Assembly: GCF_001625215.2 (NCBI RefSeq)
Contig: NC_030385.2
Span: 35,427,598-35,491,597 of the forward strand
DNA length: 64,000 nucleotides
Direction: 5' to 3'
From: Daucus carota subsp. sativus
Taxonomy: Eukaryota > Streptophyta > Magnoliopsida > Apiales > Apiaceae
The stretch's first letter is position 1. The number at the start of each line of letters is the position of its first letter. The notes beneath the pieces are model-generated. The model saw only the letters and a list, made by a program, of their open reading frames with translations. It was not told where the DNA came from and made no database searches. The translations under genes and the position numbers were made by a program. This document shows positions 21,809 through 32,713 of the stretch, piece by piece.

Positions 21809-22456
21809 TTACAAGCCTTTAGCCTCGGAAGCCTTCATGATCCTCATCCTCTTACAAGAGGTCACAAACATCTCCCATGGAACATCTCCAGCCAACATCA
21901 AGTCTCCGTCTTTGTCTTCATAAGTCGGCGCATGCTCGGATCCATTGTAACCTTCTCTTTCTGAGTACACGCCTATGCTGCATTTGAACATGTTTTGTAA
22001 GGCCTCGAGGAGCTCCGGGTAATTGTTGTAGACTTTAAGATCGATTTTTCGAAGAAATGGAGCTCCGTCCATGCTTACTTTCACGTACATCGCGCCTTCT
22101 TCTTGCTTTTGTTGGAGGATGTTTTTTCGGTATGATCGTACTGGTGGCCATCCAATGACTTGCGTCCTATAATTTCATAACAATTTCGAAAAAAGTTTAA
22201 TATACTTCGGAATAAAACGAAAAACTATTTATAAATTACTCCTTCTGTTTCATTTTATTCGATCATAATAAATAAGTTATATGTTATTAGAAATTTATAC
22301 TCACTTGGTGGGAGGAGGTGATGTATCTTGATGATCAGATGAAGCTCTTTTGGTACCGCTTGTTTTCTTTGCTGTGTCGTCGGATCCTGGTAACCCTAAT
22401 CTCAGGTTGAGATGAAGATCATCGTTCTCTTGTATCATTTGTTTATCCATCTCCAT
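21809..22456 (-). CDS. Aux/IAA transcriptional repressor, IAA1-4 type, 169 aa
   Basis: Short-lived nuclear repressor that binds ARF proteins and is degraded through TIR1/AFB when auxin is present. Two exons on the complement: 22305..22456 and 21809..22166 (510 bp). Domain I has an extended Leu-rich EAR motif, LHLNLRLGL, for TOPLESS binding. Domain II is the canonical degron GWPPVRS, so the protein should be auxin-labile. Domain III ([16 protein letters not shown]) and domain IV (YEDKDGD and GDVPWEMF) form the PB1 interaction fold. In the last domain Leu-Met-Leu-Ala replaces the more usual Trp-Met-Leu-Val. Only one intron is present. Two ATGs, at 22456 and 22450, are possible starts. The size fits IAA1 (168 aa). 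Confidence 0.93.
22235..22295. repeat. Possible Stowaway-like end in Aux/IAA intron
   Basis: 'tactccttctgtttcattttat' in the only intron resembles the left end of the Stowaway element at 25793. No matching right end was found, so this is at most a solo terminus. Confidence 0.3.
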
Positions 22457-22612
22457 GAATATGTTTCGAGTTTTGAGAAGCAGAAAGAAGATTGTTGTGA
22501 GTTCCGGCGAGGCTCCGATCAGTTGTTGATTGTTTGAAATTATGAGGTGAGGCAGAGAAGACTTGGAAAATGGTTTGTGAGTTGTGAGGAATAGTCTGAT
22601 GAATGGAATGAG

Positions 22613-22620
22613 TTTTATAG
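22613..22620 (-). promoter_or_regulatory. TATA box candidate of Aux/IAA gene
   Basis: The minus strand reads CTATAAAA about 160 bp before the start codon at 22456, a fitting distance for TATA box plus leader. Confidence 0.5.
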
Positions 22621-22669
22621 GATTGTTAGGGTTAGACAAATTATTCTCTTTGTGCATGAATTTCAGGAC

Positions 22670-23383
22670 ACGAAATACTCAGCCTCCACGCGCTTTTGGA
22701 ACCACGCTTACTGTTACTATAATCCATTCATCACACGGTATTTTATTTGTTCTGTAGGGTATTTTTTTCGTGATAGAATAAACGTCTAATCTACTCTAAG
22801 AAAAAGCATGCATGTTAATTTAAAAATATTTTCTATTTATATTAATTTGAAACTTTGAATATTACACTTGATTTTAGATTCTTTAACAGCAGAATTAAAA
22901 TTTTGATTACATATTTTTATATATAAAAAATTTTAAAATTTTTAACTATTTGATCAAAATATGTAAAAAAAATATTTATTAAGAAAATAATAAACCTCCA
23001 ATAAAAATTTATATTTCAAAAATAACACCTAACAAACTTGAAAAAAATAAAAGTTGAAATACATCTATTTTGTCTAAACATAAAATTCGAAAAACAAACT
23101 AATTTTAAAACGAAAAGAGGGGCGTGTGAAATGTTTGTGTGGTATCTAGAAGTGTGATTTGTTTCACGAGCAGAGAGAAGCGTGTGGGTAAAGTATGGCA
23201 CGGTTGGGAGACAAGGTGAGCCCGAAAACAGGTAAAGCTGTTGGGTTGGGATTAAGCAAAGAGGAGACAAATTAAAGTGATTAGTATTAAAGCCCTCTGT
23301 GGTCCTTTCCATCTCGACGGCTCTGATCGATTCTCCCGTTTTTGTTTAAACACCAATCATAATCGTGGGATCCCGTACTGGAC
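22670..23383. other. Upstream region of minus-strand Aux/IAA gene
   Basis: AT-rich 22740-23100, then a more mixed segment 23100-23380 that may be the conserved distal promoter. No gene seen. Confidence 0.35.
23208..23269 (-). promoter_or_regulatory. Two auxin response elements (TGTCTC)
   Basis: GAGACA on the plus strand at 23208-23213 and 23264-23269, TGTCTC on the minus strand, 750-810 bp upstream of the Aux/IAA start. TGTCTC is the classical ARF-binding element and Aux/IAA genes are themselves auxin-induced. A 6-bp motif can occur by chance. Confidence 0.4.
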
Positions 23384-23400
23384 AAACAACGCATGTGAGT

Positions 23401-25029
23401 AAAAAATGTTATTAGATATGTGAATAAGTCTTGATGATTTAAGTTATGAGGACCCCATATTTTATGTTGAATTTAACTAAGATATTGTGCTCTAAGCAGA
23501 CTAAACTCCGGAGAAAATGGCTCGGTTTCGCTGATTCTGGATAACATCTGAACGCCAAAGCAAATTACCTCAGTCCTTGGCAAGAAGTGCGGTGAAAAAG
23601 AAACTTTAGGTGATTTCTCTTGGCTGTCCGTATGATCTTCTCAATACCGTTACCAATACATTCCTCCAAATAAGATTGTCGCGTTTCAGAAAGCTTTTAG
23701 TCTTTTCGACAAGGTGCGATCTTTCCAATACATTATACTTCATGATTATGGTTATGTGATTATTTATGGATTCACAGTATATATTATTATGGTGTGGTTC
23801 ATAATTTTCATGATTAGGTATAATGGTGTGGTGTGCTTGAATCTATTAGTGTATGTGTTGTTTTGTATCATATTTTGTCATTTCTTGATCTATTTTGCCT
23901 GATTCGGAGGAGATTGGGTATTTGTAATCATTTTTATATCATATGATTAGTTACATTTTTGAGTTTTGGATTCGCATTTTCGATTTTTATTTTTCGCTAG
24001 TGTCCATGATGAATGTTTGTGTTTTTCCGGTTCTTGCACGGTGACGGTGGAGGTGGTGTAATGGTGCTTAATTAGCGCGTGTTTTGATATTAGATTATTC
24101 TGATTGACTTATTTTGTTGCATGATTTTAGTTTAGATTTGAAAATTTGGAATTTATTTGATTTTAATAGTAGTAAATGTAGGTCTTAATTTTAGTTTTTG
24201 TGAATGGCAAGTTGACTATTTTAATTTATTTGGTTTTAAAATTTGAATTTTCTCTTCATACTTTAATTTGAACTTTTATGTAGTAATTAGTAGATTAATT
24301 AAAAGATTCAAATTTTGAATCTTATAAATGAATGCATTTAAATATATTTGTACCATTTATGGGTTATTTGAATTTTGAATCTTGTAAATGAATGCATTTT
24401 AATATATATACCATTTTGGTGGCCGAGGGTGACGACGGCAACGGTAGTTCCGGGATCAGCATGCGATCCGGTTTCAAAAAGGAAGGCGCTTCACTGTGCC
24501 TTAATGAAGGCGTTAATTGTGCCTCTTTATTGAGGGTGTAATTTGTGCTCCATAATTGATGGAGTTAAATGTGCCTTATTTGAGGTGTTAATTGGCCTTA
24601 ATTGAGGACGTTAATTGTGTCTTAATTAAGGGCGTTAATATTTTATTAATTGTACCTTAATTAAGAGCTTAATTGTCTCAATTATGAGTTATCATAATTG
24701 TGGGAATTTTTTGATCATCTCATGCAATATACACGTGATTTTAATATTAATTAATTATTGGATATATTATCTTTTATTTTTATAATATATATAATGTGTT
24801 ATATATGTCGACTTATATTATTCTTGTTTTCTTTCTTCTATTCTCAGGATTCTTGGAAGAAGACGGGTTTTTCTTTTCGGACATTAAAGTTTTATTGTCT
24901 AAATTTCCCCGGTCATCTTGCATGTCCGACGGTTAGATAATAAGCTTTCTTGAATGAAAGAATTATCACGGTGAACTGCTGTTTCATATTGTTGAGATTC
25001 ATTCTCATTTTCAAAAAAAAAAAAAAAAA
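23401..25029 (+). mobile_element. Poly(A)-tailed retroposed segment with 17-bp target duplications
   Basis: A 1.63-kb segment ends in an A tract at 25013-25032 and is flanked by direct copies of AAACAACGCATGTGAGT (23384-23400 and about 25030-25046). A long target duplication plus poly(A) tail is the mark of LINE-type (target-primed) insertion. No reverse transcriptase frame or known gene is visible, so it is a truncated LINE, a long SINE-like unit, or a retroposed noncoding transcript. It contains a minisatellite at 24497-24695. Confidence 0.75.
24497..24695 (+). repeat. Degenerate ~24-bp minisatellite
   Basis: About seven imperfect units on the theme 'gttaattgtgccttaattgagg' in head-to-tail order, lying within the retroposed segment. 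Confidence 0.7.
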
Positions 25030-25046
25030 AAACAACGCATGTGAGT

Positions 25047-25464
25047 GGGGCCTATGCTATGTCGGGAGATGAAGTCAGACATGGGCATCTGTATTATAGA
25101 GTGGCGCCCACAGAGAAACTTGTATGTGAAAGGTGGGTGCCATGGGCATGTGGTGTGACATGTGGGTTGTGGCCATGCCTAATCCCCCTCTCATGGACTC
25201 ATGATCCTTAATTTCCTCATTTTTATTTGTAAATGGATGTTTTCTTGAAAAAATTTAGGCTACCTTTCCTCGGCTTGGAATCAAATTTAACATGATCAGG
25301 AAAAATATTTATCATTTTATTACTTCTTCTAAATTATTTGAATCCGAAATTTGACTTATGTGTTTTGAACTTTCATTTTTTAATCATGTTATTTCTCTAT
25401 AATTTTCATCATAAAAATTATAAACTTACTCGTATTTAGTCATGGTTATCTCATAATTTCTTAA
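25047..25464. other. Intergenic, nothing recognised
   Basis: The original flank of the retroposed insertion, then AT-rich DNA up to the first Helitron terminus. No gene. Confidence 0.4.
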
Positions 25465-25792
25465 CTAGCTTCTTAACCCGTGCAAAGCACGGGTTGCTTT
25501 AAATCACTTTCTTCAATATATGTTATATCTCGTTATTTATCTTTTTTTATATTTATTTGTATTTTAAATCATAATATGTTGATGTCTGTATATACACATA
25601 TCCTCACTTTTATGATATTTATTAAAAATATAAATACAAAAAATATATTAAAATTCGGTTAAATCGATGACTAATTGGTCGAAAATTGGATTAATAGGGT
25701 CGAATAATATTATTCGACCCTATAATATATACTAGCTTCTTAACCCGTGCAAAGCACGACTGCTTTAAATTATTATTTTAATATATGTTATA

Positions 25793-26051
25793 CTCCTTCC
25801 GTTTCAAATTACATGTTCACTTTCAAAAAATCACATATTTTAAGAAAAGTGGATTTTAAGAAAAAAGAGGTGTAATAAGTCATAATTGAACCTAATATGT
25901 GGTATAGGGTTGATCTTGGAAATATAAATTTGAAATATGTGGAGGAGAGTTGATTTTGGAAATATATATTTACATTGAAAGTTGAAGTGGACAAGTATTA
26001 TGAAACAGAATTTTTTTTCTAAAGTGGACATGTATTTTGAAACGGAGGGAG
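25793..26051. mobile_element. Stowaway MITE, 259 bp
   Basis: Ends CTCCTTCCGTTTCAAA and TTTGAAACGGAGGGAG are inverted repeats, flanked by TA at 25791-25792 and 26052-26053. The TIR and TA target site fit Tc1/mariner-derived Stowaway elements. It sits inside the Helitron zone. Confidence 0.88.
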
Positions 26052-26211
26052 TATTTTTTTGCTCATCTTTTTTAAATTGTAATTTTATATTTTTTTATAT
26101 TTGAAATCATATTATGTTGATGTCCATATGTTCGCATATCCTCAATATTATGATATTTATTAAAATTTAAACACAAAAAATATAAACTATTTGAAATTTT
26201 ATTATATAATA

Positions 26212-27185
26212 GTGAATAAAGCCGCGCTTCGCGGCGGCGTTAATTATAATTTTTGTATAAATTTTGATATGAATTAATATTATAATAGCATAAATATTAT
26301 TTTGAGTCATCTCCCCGTTAAACATATCACTAATAAAAAATATTATAATTAGTATAAAAATTTGTTTAAGTGGTTATCCTGTCAAATTAGTTCGAACCGC
26401 ATCCCGTCAAAGACAATATTAATCAATAATTATTATTTTTATGATAAAATTAAATATTATAATTTAGATCAAAATTAGTTTGAGCCGCTCTCTTGTGAAA
26501 CACAATACTAATTACAAAACATTATAATTTGGATATTAGTTTGAGTCGCCTTACTGTCAAACACAAAACTAATAAAAATTATTTTAATTATAATAAAATT
26601 AAAGATTATAATTGGATAAAAATTATTTTGAACCGTCTACCTGTTTTGACAAAAAAAATATATTATAACATAGATAAAAAATTATTTTAGCCGCTTTCCC
26701 TTCAAACATAATACTAATAAAAAATTTATTATTATGTAGATAAAAATTAATTTGGGCCGCCCTCCCCTCAAACACAATACTAATCAAGAATCATTTGCAT
26801 TATGATAAAATTATAATTATAATTTGATAAATATATCCAATTTCATAGATTTTAACTATAATTTTTTCTTTAAGATTCCTATTTCTTAATTTTTTAGAAT
26901 TATCTCTCTTTTATTTTAAGATTCCTATTTCTTAATTACTTAGAATTTCATAGATTGTAGCTTATATTGTTTAGAATTGTATTACCATTATGATTTCTAA
27001 ATAAGAAAAAGAATTGTATTACTTCTAGAACCCAATGAGAAAAGAATTCTATTACTTTTAGAATTCTTACACATGATTTTTTGAATTATAATGATATTTT
27101 TTATCCAAAATTTAAGAAAAATCAGAAGACTGAATCGAGCAATTCTAGAGACGCCCCGCATCCTCCTTTATATATATATATATTG
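26212..27185 (-). mobile_element. Third Helitron-like segment with GCCGCG hairpin
   Basis: GCCGCGCTTCGCGGC at 26221-26235 is a hairpin, and the right side has 'gcatcctcctttatatatat' (27159-27178), whose complement resembles plant Helitron 5' ends ('tatataaaggaggatgcgggg'). The exact 3' CTRR end is not clear. Confidence 0.45.
26290..26800. repeat. Degenerate tandem repeats, 60-110 bp
   Basis: About seven units carry the theme 'gccgccctcccctcaaacac' followed by 'aatactaat' and an AT-rich spacer. Spacing is irregular and units are diverged. Located within the Helitron-like segment. Confidence 0.6.
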
Positions 27186-27514
27186 ATTAAATTACCACTC
27201 ATCTAAAATTATAGAAAATTTAATATAAAAAAATGAGATTGTTGCCAAATTAGAGTCTTCATCATATAATTATATATATTTTATAATAATTAAATAATCT
27301 AAAAACCTGCCGATTAATCGATAATCAAACGGATTTTTATTCCAATTTGATAAAATTCGGTTAAATCGATGATTAATTGGTCAAAACTGGATTAATTAGT
27401 CGAAAATCAGGTAGAATATTAAAATTTATATAATTTGTGGGGAAAAATTAAAATTTTAAAAGTAATCATATATATATATATATATATATACATGTATATG
27501 TATATTAGATTAAT

Positions 27515-28958
27515 TTCAAATAATGATCATGTTAATCATTTCGATTAATCACCGATTTTTCGACCCCGCTTTTTATAATACTGGATATTTATTTATTTCT
27601 TAAATCATAATTACAAATATCATACATATATGTATTGGAGTTTTAGTTATAAAATAATTAATGTGTGTTAATGAATAAATATTAATGTCTAATAAATAGG
27701 TTAGTATCAAACGTGAATGATAGCCTCTTTATATATAAATACAATGATAGTGAGTATGGGTAGATTAGCCTCTTCAGATTAATTTAGGTATTATTGTTGT
27801 ATTCGATATATAATAGAATTTAGCAAAATTCAGTTAAATCGATGATTAATTGGTCGAAAATTGGATTAATGGGTCGAAAATCAGGCTAGATATTAAAGTT
27901 TACAAAATTTGTGGGGAAAATTTAAAATTGTAAAAATGATTATATATACTATTTATACAAATATAATATTAAATCATTCTGAATAATCATCGATTTTCTG
28001 ATTCCCGCTTTTTTGAATATTGGATATTTATTCATTTATTATTAAATCATAAGTATAAATATAATATACATATGTATTGAAGTTTTAATTATAAAATCAT
28101 TAAGTTATATTAATGATGAGACATTGATGTCTAATAAATACGTATTAAAATTCAGTAATAACTTTATATATATAAGTATTGTATAATGAGTAAAGGGCAG
28201 AGTTGTCATTCCGAATTAAATGACTCAAGGTTGATGTTTCAAATAATGATCATGTTAATCATTTCGATTAATCACCGATTTTTCGATCTCGATTTTTATA
28301 ATACTGGATATTTATTTATTTATTAAATCATAATTACAAATATCATACATATATGTATTGGAGTTTTAGTTATAAAATAATTAATGTATGTTAATGAATA
28401 GATATTAATGTCTAATAAATAGGTTAGTATGAAACGTCAATGATAGCCTCTTTATATATAAATACAATGATAGTGAGTAAGGGTAGATTAGCCTCTTCAT
28501 ATCAAATTAGGAATTATTGTTGTATTTGATATATAATAAAATTCGGCAAAATTCAGTTAAATTGATGACTAATTGGTCGAAAATTGGATTAATGGGTCGA
28601 AAATCAGGCTAGACACTAAAATTTACAAAATTTGTAGGAAAAATTTAAAATTGTAAAAATGATTATATATATTATTTTTACATATATAATATTAAATCAT
28701 TCTGATTAATCGTCGATTTTCTGATTCTTTTTTTTTCAATATTGGATATTTATTCATTTATTATTAAATCATAAGTATAAATATAATATACATATGTATT
28801 GAGGTTTTAATTATAAAATCATTAAGTTATATTAATGATTAGACATTAATGTCTAATAAATACGTATTAAAAGTCAGTAATAACCTTTATATATATAAGT
28901 ATTGTATAATGAGCGAAGGGCAGAGTTGTCATTCTGAATTAAATTACTCAAGGTTGAT
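27515..28958. repeat. 722-bp direct tandem duplication
   Basis: The segments starting at 27515 and 28237 ('ttcaaataatgatcatgtta') are direct copies with constant offset near 722 bp: 'gatagcctctttatatat' at about 27719 and 28441, 'gtctaataaatacgtatt' at about 28129 and 28851. Each unit holds two diverged versions of the Helitron-zone module. Confidence 0.8.
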
Positions 28959-29746
28959 GTATTATATATATAATAGATTTATATTACTTTTACATATATA
29001 ATATTAAATTAATTCTGAATAATGATCCTATTAATCATTCTGATTAATCGTTGATTTTCTGATTCCCGCTTTTTACAACACTAAATATTTATTTATTTAT
29101 TATTAAATCATAATTATATATGATATATCCAAAAAATTATAAAATATACATTTTTATAAAAACAAATAAACATTAAGGCTTAACTTTCGTAGCCAAACAT
29201 AGCCCCATAGATACTTAATTCCTACATTATACATCAAGCCAGTCCATTGACTGCAATATCAAAATACATATTTTTATATATAGAGAGGTCATTATTGACT
29301 TTTAAAACTAACGTATTTTATTAGACATTAATGTTCAATCATTAATATACATTAATTATAACATGATTTTGGAATTAATTTAATATTATACATATAAATA
29401 ATATATATCTAATCATTTTTAAAATTTTTTATTTTCCCAATCTTTTCTTTTTTTTATAGACGTACGTTCAAATTTTGTGAATGAAAAATATTTTTTTTTT
29501 TTGAAACAAAGGTGTTAATCTAATAATAGAAAGCCATACGACATCTACACCAATGATCGAGTCGAACAAACTGAATGTATTTTGAGTAAAGGATAGTTTA
29601 GTCATTTTGGATTAAATTGATCAAGATTCGATTTTACTGCTACAAGTATGTGTCAGATACTTAGATATATAGAATAAAAAAAAATAGTTACCGGCTAATC
29701 ACTGTTTCAGGCTTCTGGTCATTAGCCCCTGTACCGGGATGCTTGG

Positions 29747-30184
29747 CCAAACTGCTTCTTTTATCATCAATTACGGTATATATTACATGATGTTTAAACA
29801 CAATTGGAAATATAACATCTCATTATGTCAGCAGCCAAACTGCTTCTTTTATCATCAACTACAGTATATATTACATGATGTTTAAACACAATTGGAAATA
29901 TAACATCTCATTATGTAGCAGCCAAACTGCTTCTTTTATCATCAACTACAGTATATATTACATGATGTTTAAACACAATTGGAAATATAACATTTCATTA
30001 TGTCAGCAGCCAAACTGCTTCTTTTATCATCAACTACAGTATATATTACATGATGTTTAAACACAATTGGAAATATAACATCTCATTATGTAGCAGCCAA
30101 ACTGCTTCTTTTATCATCAACTACAGTATATATTACATGATGTTTAAACACAATTGGAAATATAACATCTCATTATGTCAGCAG
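29747..30184. repeat. Minisatellite, 5 copies, alternating 88/87 bp
   Basis: Five nearly identical units begin 'ccaaactgcttcttttatca' at 29747, 29835, 29922, 30010 and 30097. Unit ends alternate between 'tgtcagcag' and 'tgtagcag', giving periods 88, 87, 88, 87. No coding role: open frames over it are by-products of the repeat. Confidence 0.92.
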
Positions 30185-31737
30185 CGCGCAGTAATCGTCA
30201 GCTTAGAGTTTTGACTATGACAAAAGAGTATACTTTCATCTACGATCGAACATTAAACTGCTCAGAAAGAATACCATCATTTTGACTGTTTTACATGATT
30301 TAAGGGTCTATTTTATGTAACTTTTCGCAAGGATTTCAAATATACAATTTGTTTTAAGTTTGTAATCAATAGAGAGTAAATAAAAAGTACACGAGTGTAC
30401 CATAGAGAGTAAATTAAAAGTACGAACGTACCATCGGTAGAAGTCAAAAATGCGATGGTACCATTGAAAAAAACCACTTCTACGAGAGTACCATCAAGAA
30501 TTTCCCTATATATAATTTAAATTTATATTTACTTGTATTTTTTTTTTTTGAAGTAATATTTACTTGTATTTTAATTCTTATTATCTTGATGTCTAAATGT
30601 ACATATATCCTTACTACGATGATATTTATTAAAATGTAAATATAAAAAATATACACTATTTAAAATTTTATTTTATAATTAAATTATCATTCACCTAAAA
30701 TTATTGAAAATTTGATAAAAACAAATAAGATTCTTGTCGAATCAGAGTCTTTGTCGTATAGTTAAAAAATCATATATATGATTTTATTAAATCATATATA
30801 TAATTTTATTAAATCACAATAATTAAATATTCTAAAAATCGGCCGATTAACCGAATAATCGATAACAGACGAATTTTTAATACGATTTGGTAAAACTCGA
30901 TTAAATCGATGATTAATTGGTCAAAATTGGATTAATCAGTCAAAAATCAGGTAGAATATTAAAATTTACAAAATTTGTGGAGAAAATTTAAAATTTTAAA
31001 AATGATTAGATATATATTATTTATATGTATAATATTAAAATAATTTCAAATAATGATCATGTTATAATTAATGTGTATAATAAATACATTGCTTAGACAT
31101 TAATGTATAATAAATGCGTTAGTATAAAAAGTCAATAATAACTTTTAAATATATTAAAATATGTGTATTAAGAGAAGGGTATATTAGTCATATCGAATTA
31201 ATTTACAATGATTAGACATTAATGTCTAATAAATACATTAGTGTTAAAAGTCAATGATAACCTTTATATATATAAATATTGTATAATGAGCAAAGGGTAA
31301 ATTGGTCGTTTTGAATTAAATTAATGTATCTCATATTTTTTTTGTTCATCTTTTTTAAGTTGAGATTATTTGTAAATTTAATTTCAATTTAATATTTATT
31401 TGTATTTTAAGTCATATTATGTGTATATCTGTCCTTGCTTCTGGCTTTTTTTTTCTAAAATAGTCGCATATGTTTTTTTTGACCTGTTTCTGTAAAAAGT
31501 CACAAGCACGCATAGTAACTTGAAATTCTAACTTTTTTTTAGGACTTCAATTTTTTTTCAAACACTTTAATCACTTATAAGTATTGACTCACTTCTCACA
31601 AATAGTCCACTTTTTTTTATTTTAAGAAGGAAGTCACTTTTCATAAGATTTACTCAAATACACTCTATATTGATGTATATATGTACACATATCCTCACTA
31701 TTATGATATTTATTAAAATATAAATACAAAAAATATA

Positions 31738-31988
31738 CTCTCTCCGTCCCCCTGAGTAGTATACATTGGGGGACGGGGACGCGGCACGGACTTTAATGCT
31801 CTTATAAAATCTAGTTGTGCAATCTATTTTTAAAATTTTTCTTTTCTGAATTAAAGTTTGGATGTTATATTTTTATATAGAAAAAGAAAATCTCAAAAAT
31901 AAGTTCCGGAACTATATTTTATAAGAGCATTGAAATGCGTGTCGAGCAGTGAAAAATAAACGTATAGAATTAAATGGGACAGAGGGAG
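31738..31988. mobile_element. Stowaway MITE, 251 bp
   Basis: Left end CTCTCTCCGTCCCC and right end GGGACAGAGGGAG are imperfect inverted repeats flanked by TA (31736-31737 and 31989-31990). The inner part also folds ('taatgctcttataaaat' near 31795 against 'attttataagagcatt' near 31917). Confidence 0.8.
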
Positions 31989-32713
31989 TAGTACACTATA
32001 TAAAATTATATAATTAAATTACCACTCACCTAAAATTATTGAAAATTTAATACGAAAAATGAGATTCTTGCCGAATTAGAGTTTTGTCATATAGTTATAT
32101 ATATTATTTATAGTTATTCTAATACATATGTATATAATTTTATTAAATAATAACAATTAAACATTCTAAAAATTGGCCGAGTTAACCTATTAATCAATAG
32201 TCGGACGGATTTTGATCCGATTTGGTAAAATCCGTTTAATCGATGTCTAATTGGTCAGAATTTTGAATAATGGGTCGAAAATCATACAAAATATAAAAAT
32301 TTACAAAATTTGTTAAGAGAAATTAAAATTTTAAAAATGATTATATATATTATTTTTACATATATAATATTAAATTAATCAAATAATGACCATGTTAACC
32401 ATTTCGATTAATCGTCGATATTTTTTTTCTCGCTTTTTATAATACTGGATATTTATTTATTTATTAAATCATAATAACTATAAATGTTATATACTTATAT
32501 GTATTAGAGTTTTAATTATAAAGTAATTAATGCATATTAATGAAGAGACATTAATGTCTAATAAATAGGTTGGTATTAAAAGTAAATATTAATAGTGAGT
32601 AAGGGTAGTCTGGTCTTTTTAAATTAAATTATGCATAATGAGCAAGGGTAGTTTAGTCATTTACTCATTTTGATTTAAATTACTCATAGTTGGTCTATTA
32701 GATATATAATAGA

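Larger units (their letters stand above)
25465..32713 (-). mobile_element. Helitron-rich nested zone (minus-strand termini)
   Basis: On the minus strand a hairpin, ACCCGTGCTTTGCACGGGT (25476-25494), is followed by TAAGAAG and CTAG|T at 25465: the 3' end of a Helitron (hairpin a few bp before CTRR, inserted next to T). A second copy with partly decayed hairpin begins at 25732. Candidate 5' ends, minus-strand TCTATTATATAT preceded by A, are at 28977 and 32713. Which ends pair is not certain. No Rep/helicase coding sequence is seen, so these are non-autonomous. The interior holds many diverged copies of one module ('gattaattggtcgaaaattgg' at 25662, 27372, 27848, 28571 and 30912) and other insertions. 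Confidence 0.6.

Noticed and set aside
29875-30060. Open frame with internally repeated protein sequence
   Set aside because: By-product of the 88/87-bp minisatellite; 'repeats' follow the DNA period and change frame.
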